DNA of 7,553 nucleotides, from NCBI GenBank assembly GCA_937950105.1, contig CALFEM010000172.1, positions 1-7,553 of the forward strand, read 5' to 3'. A program made the translations under genes and the position numbers. Under the pieces are notes generated by a model, which ran no database searches, was not told the origin of the DNA, and saw only the letters and a list, made by a program, of their open reading frames with translations. Shown piece by piece: positions 5,396 to 7,553 of this stretch. Position 1 is the first letter of the stretch. Each line of letters begins with the position of its first letter. Source of the stretch: an uncultured Alphaproteobacteria bacterium. GTDB lineage: Bacteria > Pseudomonadota > Alphaproteobacteria > Rhizobiales > Hyphomicrobiaceae.

Positions 5396-5725
5396 TCAGT
5401 GTTCCACCCGCCCCTTGATACGGCCGGACATGTTCGGCGTTTCGGTTGCTGCGATGCTGCGGTCGAAGGCTTCCGCCATCGCCGCCAGCGCCTCGTTCCG
5501 CGTCATCTGCCCGTCGAGTTCGACGGCGTGCGCGATATGCTGCGCGATATCGCCGAGCATGCGCCCCCACTCCGAGACATCGTGACTGAAAGTCTCGGGG
5601 TTGAAGATCACATGCAGGCCGCCGTCGGCGATCCACCCGCGCAGAACCTCGAACGCCTGCTCGGCGCCATGCACGCCATCGGGCAATTCCAGCTCGAGAA
5701 CCTCGCTGCCGTCGTTGTCGTCCAT
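5396..5725 (-). CDS. DUF5076-type small protein
   Basis: A 109-residue soluble acidic protein resembling the alphaproteobacterial DUF5076 family (no known function). Recognisable blocks are VLELELPDGVHGAEQAFEVL (9-28), RGWIADGGLHVIFNPETF (29-46) and VSEWGRMLGDIAQHIAHAV (50-68). Family members have the same order: a strand-rich start, the HV.F.P..F turn, then a helix with WG.(M/L)L.DIA.H(I/V)A. The C-terminal helix (75-92) is followed by a polar tail. The length is close to typical. The ATG is preceded by TAGGAGA 8 bases away, and the TAG of this element is the stop codon of the upstream gene, leaving a 10-base gap and making translational coupling likely. There is no signal peptide or membrane segment, so it is presumably cytoplasmic, perhaps acting with its membrane-protein neighbours (inference). 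Confidence 0.82.
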   Translation of the reverse strand: MDDNDGSEVLELELPDGVHGAEQAFEVLRGWIADGGLHVIFNPETFSHDVSEWGRMLGDIAQHIAHAVELDGQMTRNEALAAMAEAFDRSIAATETPNMSGRIKGRVEH

Positions 5726-5735
5726 GCAGCGTCTC

Positions 5736-6143
5736 CTACAAACTCTTGGACAGCCGCGGGATACCGCCGTGCAGCGGTATGACCACGATCAGTGCCAACA
5801 TCAGGAAGGCCATCCAGATGGGGACGGCGAACCACGACAGAGGGTGGCGCCAATAGATGACGTTACGCCGGAGCACGGGGTCCCAGTAGGCGACCCGCTC
5901 GGCAACATACTGCAGACCTGCGATGAGCAGCGACAGTGGCGAGGCCATGAGCAGCTTCAAGCCCAGGCGCGGCGATGCGTGCTCATAGATGGTCAGCGGG
6001 ATACGCCGGGGCCGAGCGCCGGGAGCGACCGCGATCGCCGCGGCGCGGGCCCTCCGGGCAGACGCCTCGCGCTGCTCGCGCACCTTGCGCCGCGCCGCCT
6101 CGCCATCCGCTCCGGGCGGGCTCCGAGCCAAGCCATTGGCCAT
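5736..6143 (-). CDS. Two-pass membrane protein with basic N-terminal region, unknown function
   Basis: A 135-residue protein. Residues 10-47 are very basic and Ala/Arg-rich (EAARRKVREQREASARRARA, 15-34), probably a cytoplasmic helix. Two hydrophobic segments follow, about 60-80 (GLKLLMASPLSLLIAGLQYV) and about 104-125. Between them is an aromatic, Arg-rich loop (VAYWDPVLRRNVIYWRHPLSW), and the tail is short and basic. With both ends cytoplasmic the positive-inside rule is satisfied. The ATG has GAGGAAGG 6-13 bases upstream. Its TAG stop supplies the Shine-Dalgarno of the DUF5076 gene 10 bases on, so the two are almost certainly co-translated. It starts 260 bases after ftsB on the same strand. 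No family is recognised. Confidence 0.82.
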   Translation of the reverse strand: MANGLARSPPGADGEAARRKVREQREASARRARAAAIAVAPGARPRRIPLTIYEHASPRLGLKLLMASPLSLLIAGLQYVAERVAYWDPVLRRNVIYWRHPLSWFAVPIWMAFLMLALIVVIPLHGGIPRLSKSL

Positions 6144-6403
6144 GACGAACCTTCCTCGGCAGCTTGCGCCGACACCATAAGGGCAACCACTGCCCCATGA
6201 GCATACACCATCGCACGCGGAAAGCAGACCTTGCCGCCATCCTTAACGGACTGTTGCGCGGCTCTCAGCAGGCTCACCACCCGTAACCGCGCGAAAGCCG
6301 ATCACCGGCGGCGTGCGCGGATCGAACCACGATGCAGCCACCGAGCGACGATCCTACGCACAAGTCCGCTAACGGAAGTTTGCGCCGATATGAAGGCTGC
6401 CAC
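6144..6403 (-). other. 260-base gene-free spacer with a repeated 14-mer
   Basis: No supported gene lies here. AGCTTGCGCCGACA (6161-6174) and AGTTTGCGCCGATA (6377-6390) match at 12 of 14 positions in the same orientation, one near each end of the spacer. A looser TAACGGA...TTGCGC similarity also links 6244-6260 and 6370-6385. TATGCT on the minus strand (6205-6200) could be a -10 for the gene starting at 6143, but no good -35 accompanies it. The spacer suggests that the downstream membrane-protein group may have its own promoter. Confidence 0.35.
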
Positions 6404-6724
6404 TCAGTGGCGGATGGCGAGGCGATCGGAAGGGTGCACCAGGCCGAGCACGTCGCGGGCGATCTCCTCGACGAGATCGCGGTCCGGCCGCTCGGGCGAG
6501 AGCAGCGCGACATCGCGCTGCAGACGTGCGCGCACGGTCTCGAGCCCCTTGATCTCGAACTCCAGAGCGGCGGAGCGGGAGATCAACTTGGAACGGGTCT
6601 CGAGACCGTGACGGCCGTACATTGCATGATGGCCGAAATAGCCGGTCATACCCAGGCAGCTAAGCAACACCAGGAGAAGCCTGGACCGGTTTCGCCGATC
6701 ATGTGATTTGGATTTACGCAGCAC
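6404..6724 (-). CDS. ftsB: Septum formation initiator FtsB/DivIC family protein
   Basis: A 106-residue bitopic divisome protein. FtsB forms a complex with FtsL and FtsQ at the septum and helps activate peptidoglycan synthesis by FtsWI. A basic N-terminus (RKSKSHDRRNRSR, 3-15) precedes one membrane helix (about 16-31), the YGRHGLE junction motif (36-42), a periplasmic coiled coil (about 43-76) and the conserved tail DLVEEIARDVLGLVHPSD (83-100) typical of alphaproteobacterial members. The start is not obvious: no ATG precedes the membrane helix in frame, and the frame runs on to 6904 with non-family sequence. GTG at 6724 gives the normal family length and has GTGGGA about 6 bases upstream, so it is preferred. 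The gene is divergent from a caspase-like gene (149-base spacer) rather than next to eno or pdhA as in many relatives. Confidence 0.85.
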   Translation of the reverse strand: MLRKSKSHDRRNRSRLLLVLLSCLGMTGYFGHHAMYGRHGLETRSKLISRSAALEFEIKGLETVRARLQRDVALLSPERPDRDLVEEIARDVLGLVHPSDRLAIRH

Positions 6725-6873
6725 TGTGTTCCCACTCGTAGGCGATGCGGAACACGATCGTTCTAAAGGGTACGTCGTTAAGGCCGGGTAAAACGGCGGT
6801 TCTTTTTCGCGCCGCCACGCGGATGACGCGATCGGACGGCCTGATGACCTGTCGATTGACCGGGGAGAGACGC
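6725..6873. promoter_or_regulatory. Divergent intergenic region of ftsB and the caspase-like gene
   Basis: This 149-base spacer must hold the promoters of both divergent genes if both start here. No close match to a -35/-10 pair stands out. A weak dyad GGCGG (6795-6799) / CCGCC (6812-6816) brackets a T-rich stretch. AT-richer patches at about 6765-6793 (containing TTCTAAAGGG and GGGTAAAAC) are the likeliest place for promoter elements. Confidence 0.35.
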
Positions 6874-7553
6874 ATGCGCCTGCTGACCTTGCTGCTTGCG
6901 GCACTGATGGCGAGTATCGCCGGGCTGGTGCCGGCGATGGCGGAGACGCGCGTCGCGCTCGTCATCGGCAACGGCGCCTATCGCAACACGACGACGCTGG
7001 CGAACCCGCTCAACGACGCCCGCGACGTCTCGGCAGCACTCAAGGCCACCGGGTTCGACGTGGTCGAGGCGCTCGATGCCGACAAGCCCGGGATCGACGC
7101 GGCGTTGCGCAGCTTCACCGACAAGCTGACCGGCGCCGAGGTGGCGCTGTTCTTCTATGCGGGGCATGGGCTGCAGGTCGGCGCCGAGAACTACCTCGTG
7201 CCGGTCGATGCCAAACTGGAGCGCGAGCGCGATCTCGAGTTCGAGGCGGTGCGCCTCAACTTCGTCATGCGCCAGATGGAGATCGAGCGCGAGGGCAAAA
7301 CCTCGATCATCATTCTCGACGCCTGCCGCGACAATCCGCTGGCGCGCAACCTCGCCCGCTCGATGGGCACGCGCTCGACGAGTGTCGGGCGCGGTCTCGC
7401 CGCTGCCGCGACAGGGCTCGGGACGTTCGTCGCCTACGCGACGCAGCCGGGCAACGTCGCCCTCGACGGGACCGAGCGCAACTCGCCGTTCACGTCGGCG
7501 CTGCTGAAGCACATGCGCGCCATGGATCTGATGTGGGATCAGCGCGAGCATCT
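6874..7553 (+). CDS. Exported caspase-like protein (peptidase C14 family), 3' end outside window
   Basis: The frame is open to the right edge with 226 residues visible. Residues 1-23 form a signal peptide (MRLLTLLLAALMASIAGLVP, then AMA before the likely cleavage at Glu24), so the protein is probably periplasmic. The caspase p20-type fold follows: first strand RVALVIGNGAY (26-36), NPLNDARDV (44-52), the catalytic-histidine block FFYAGHGLQ (93-101, His98) and the catalytic-cysteine block IIILDACRDNP (145-155, Cys151). Next come FVAYATQPGN (185-194) and RNSPFTSALLKHM (202-214), typical of bacterial caspase-like proteins. Both dyad residues are present, so it is potentially active. Such proteins often carry C-terminal repeat or adaptor domains; that part is cut off here. 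ATG 6874 has GGGGAGAG about 5 bases upstream. It is divergent from ftsB. Confidence 0.92.
   Translation, partial: MRLLTLLLAALMASIAGLVPAMAETRVALVIGNGAYRNTTTLANPLNDARDVSAALKATGFDVVEALDADKPGIDAALRSFTDKLTGAEVALFFYAGHGLQVGAENYLVPVDAKLERERDLEFEAVRLNFVMRQMEIEREGKTSIIILDACRDNPLARNLARSMGTRSTSVGRGLAAAATGLGTFVAYATQPGNVALDGTERNSPFTSALLKHMRAMDLMWDQREH

Noticed and set aside
4814..5782. 322-codon plus-strand frame
   Set aside because: It is antisense to two minus-strand genes with good ribosome-binding sites, membrane segments or a family match, and has no domain of its own.
5993..6280. Minus-strand frame with a hydrophobic start (MVYAHGAVVALMVSAQAA)
   Set aside because: It overlaps the two-pass membrane protein gene in another frame and turns into Arg/Pro-rich shadow sequence; no good ribosome-binding site was seen.
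6300..6345. T-arm-like sequence (GTGGTTCGATCC on the minus strand) suggesting a tRNA
   Set aside because: The loop is one base short, and no acceptor, D or anticodon arms can be paired around it.
6778..7551. 257-codon minus-strand frame opposite the caspase-like gene
   Set aside because: The plus strand has a signal peptide and all caspase motifs; the antisense product is Arg/His-rich without domains.

Overview
The window looks like chromosomal DNA of a GC-rich alphaproteobacterium, most likely in or near the Hyphomicrobiales. Three things support this: a lipA gene whose stop overlaps the start of a COQ10/RatA-type START-domain gene, with a stand-alone CinA/PncC amidohydrolase gene facing them; a DUF5076-type protein; and an FtsB/DivIC protein of the short alphaproteobacterial form. 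No mobile element, tRNA, rRNA or CRISPR array was found.

Left part (1-2367): the tail of an unidentified plus-strand gene ends at 100 and is followed by a strong intrinsic terminator. Next comes an array of 39-bp tandem repeats (three near-perfect units and two decayed ones) that runs almost to the cinA/pncC start. cinA (plus) converges on the minus-strand pair lipA-coq10, which is coupled by a TGATG stop/start overlap.

Middle (2368-4897, all minus): two paralogous GlsB/YeaQ/YmgE-type small membrane proteins lie upstream of lipA. Two lipoprotein genes lie upstream of those. The lipoproteins differ greatly in length but share a module of about 55 residues bounded by two cysteines. The longer one has a very Ala/Pro-rich C-terminal half.

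Right part (4898-7553): a minus-strand group encodes a two-pass membrane protein, a DUF5076 protein and a three-pass membrane protein. It lies downstream of ftsB (GTG start). Divergent from ftsB, and cut by the window edge, is an exported caspase-like (peptidase C14) protein with an intact His/Cys dyad.

In many alphaproteobacteria the order is ftsB - pdhABC - lpdA - lipA - coq10. Here ftsB and lipA-coq10 keep that order and orientation, but no pyruvate dehydrogenase gene lies between them; the space holds seven small membrane-protein, lipoprotein or uncharacterised genes. This, the shared-module lipoprotein pair, the DUF5076/membrane-protein group and the repeat array upstream of cinA are the most interesting observations. 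No dramatic new defence or mobile system is evident, and functional statements about the small genes are inferences.
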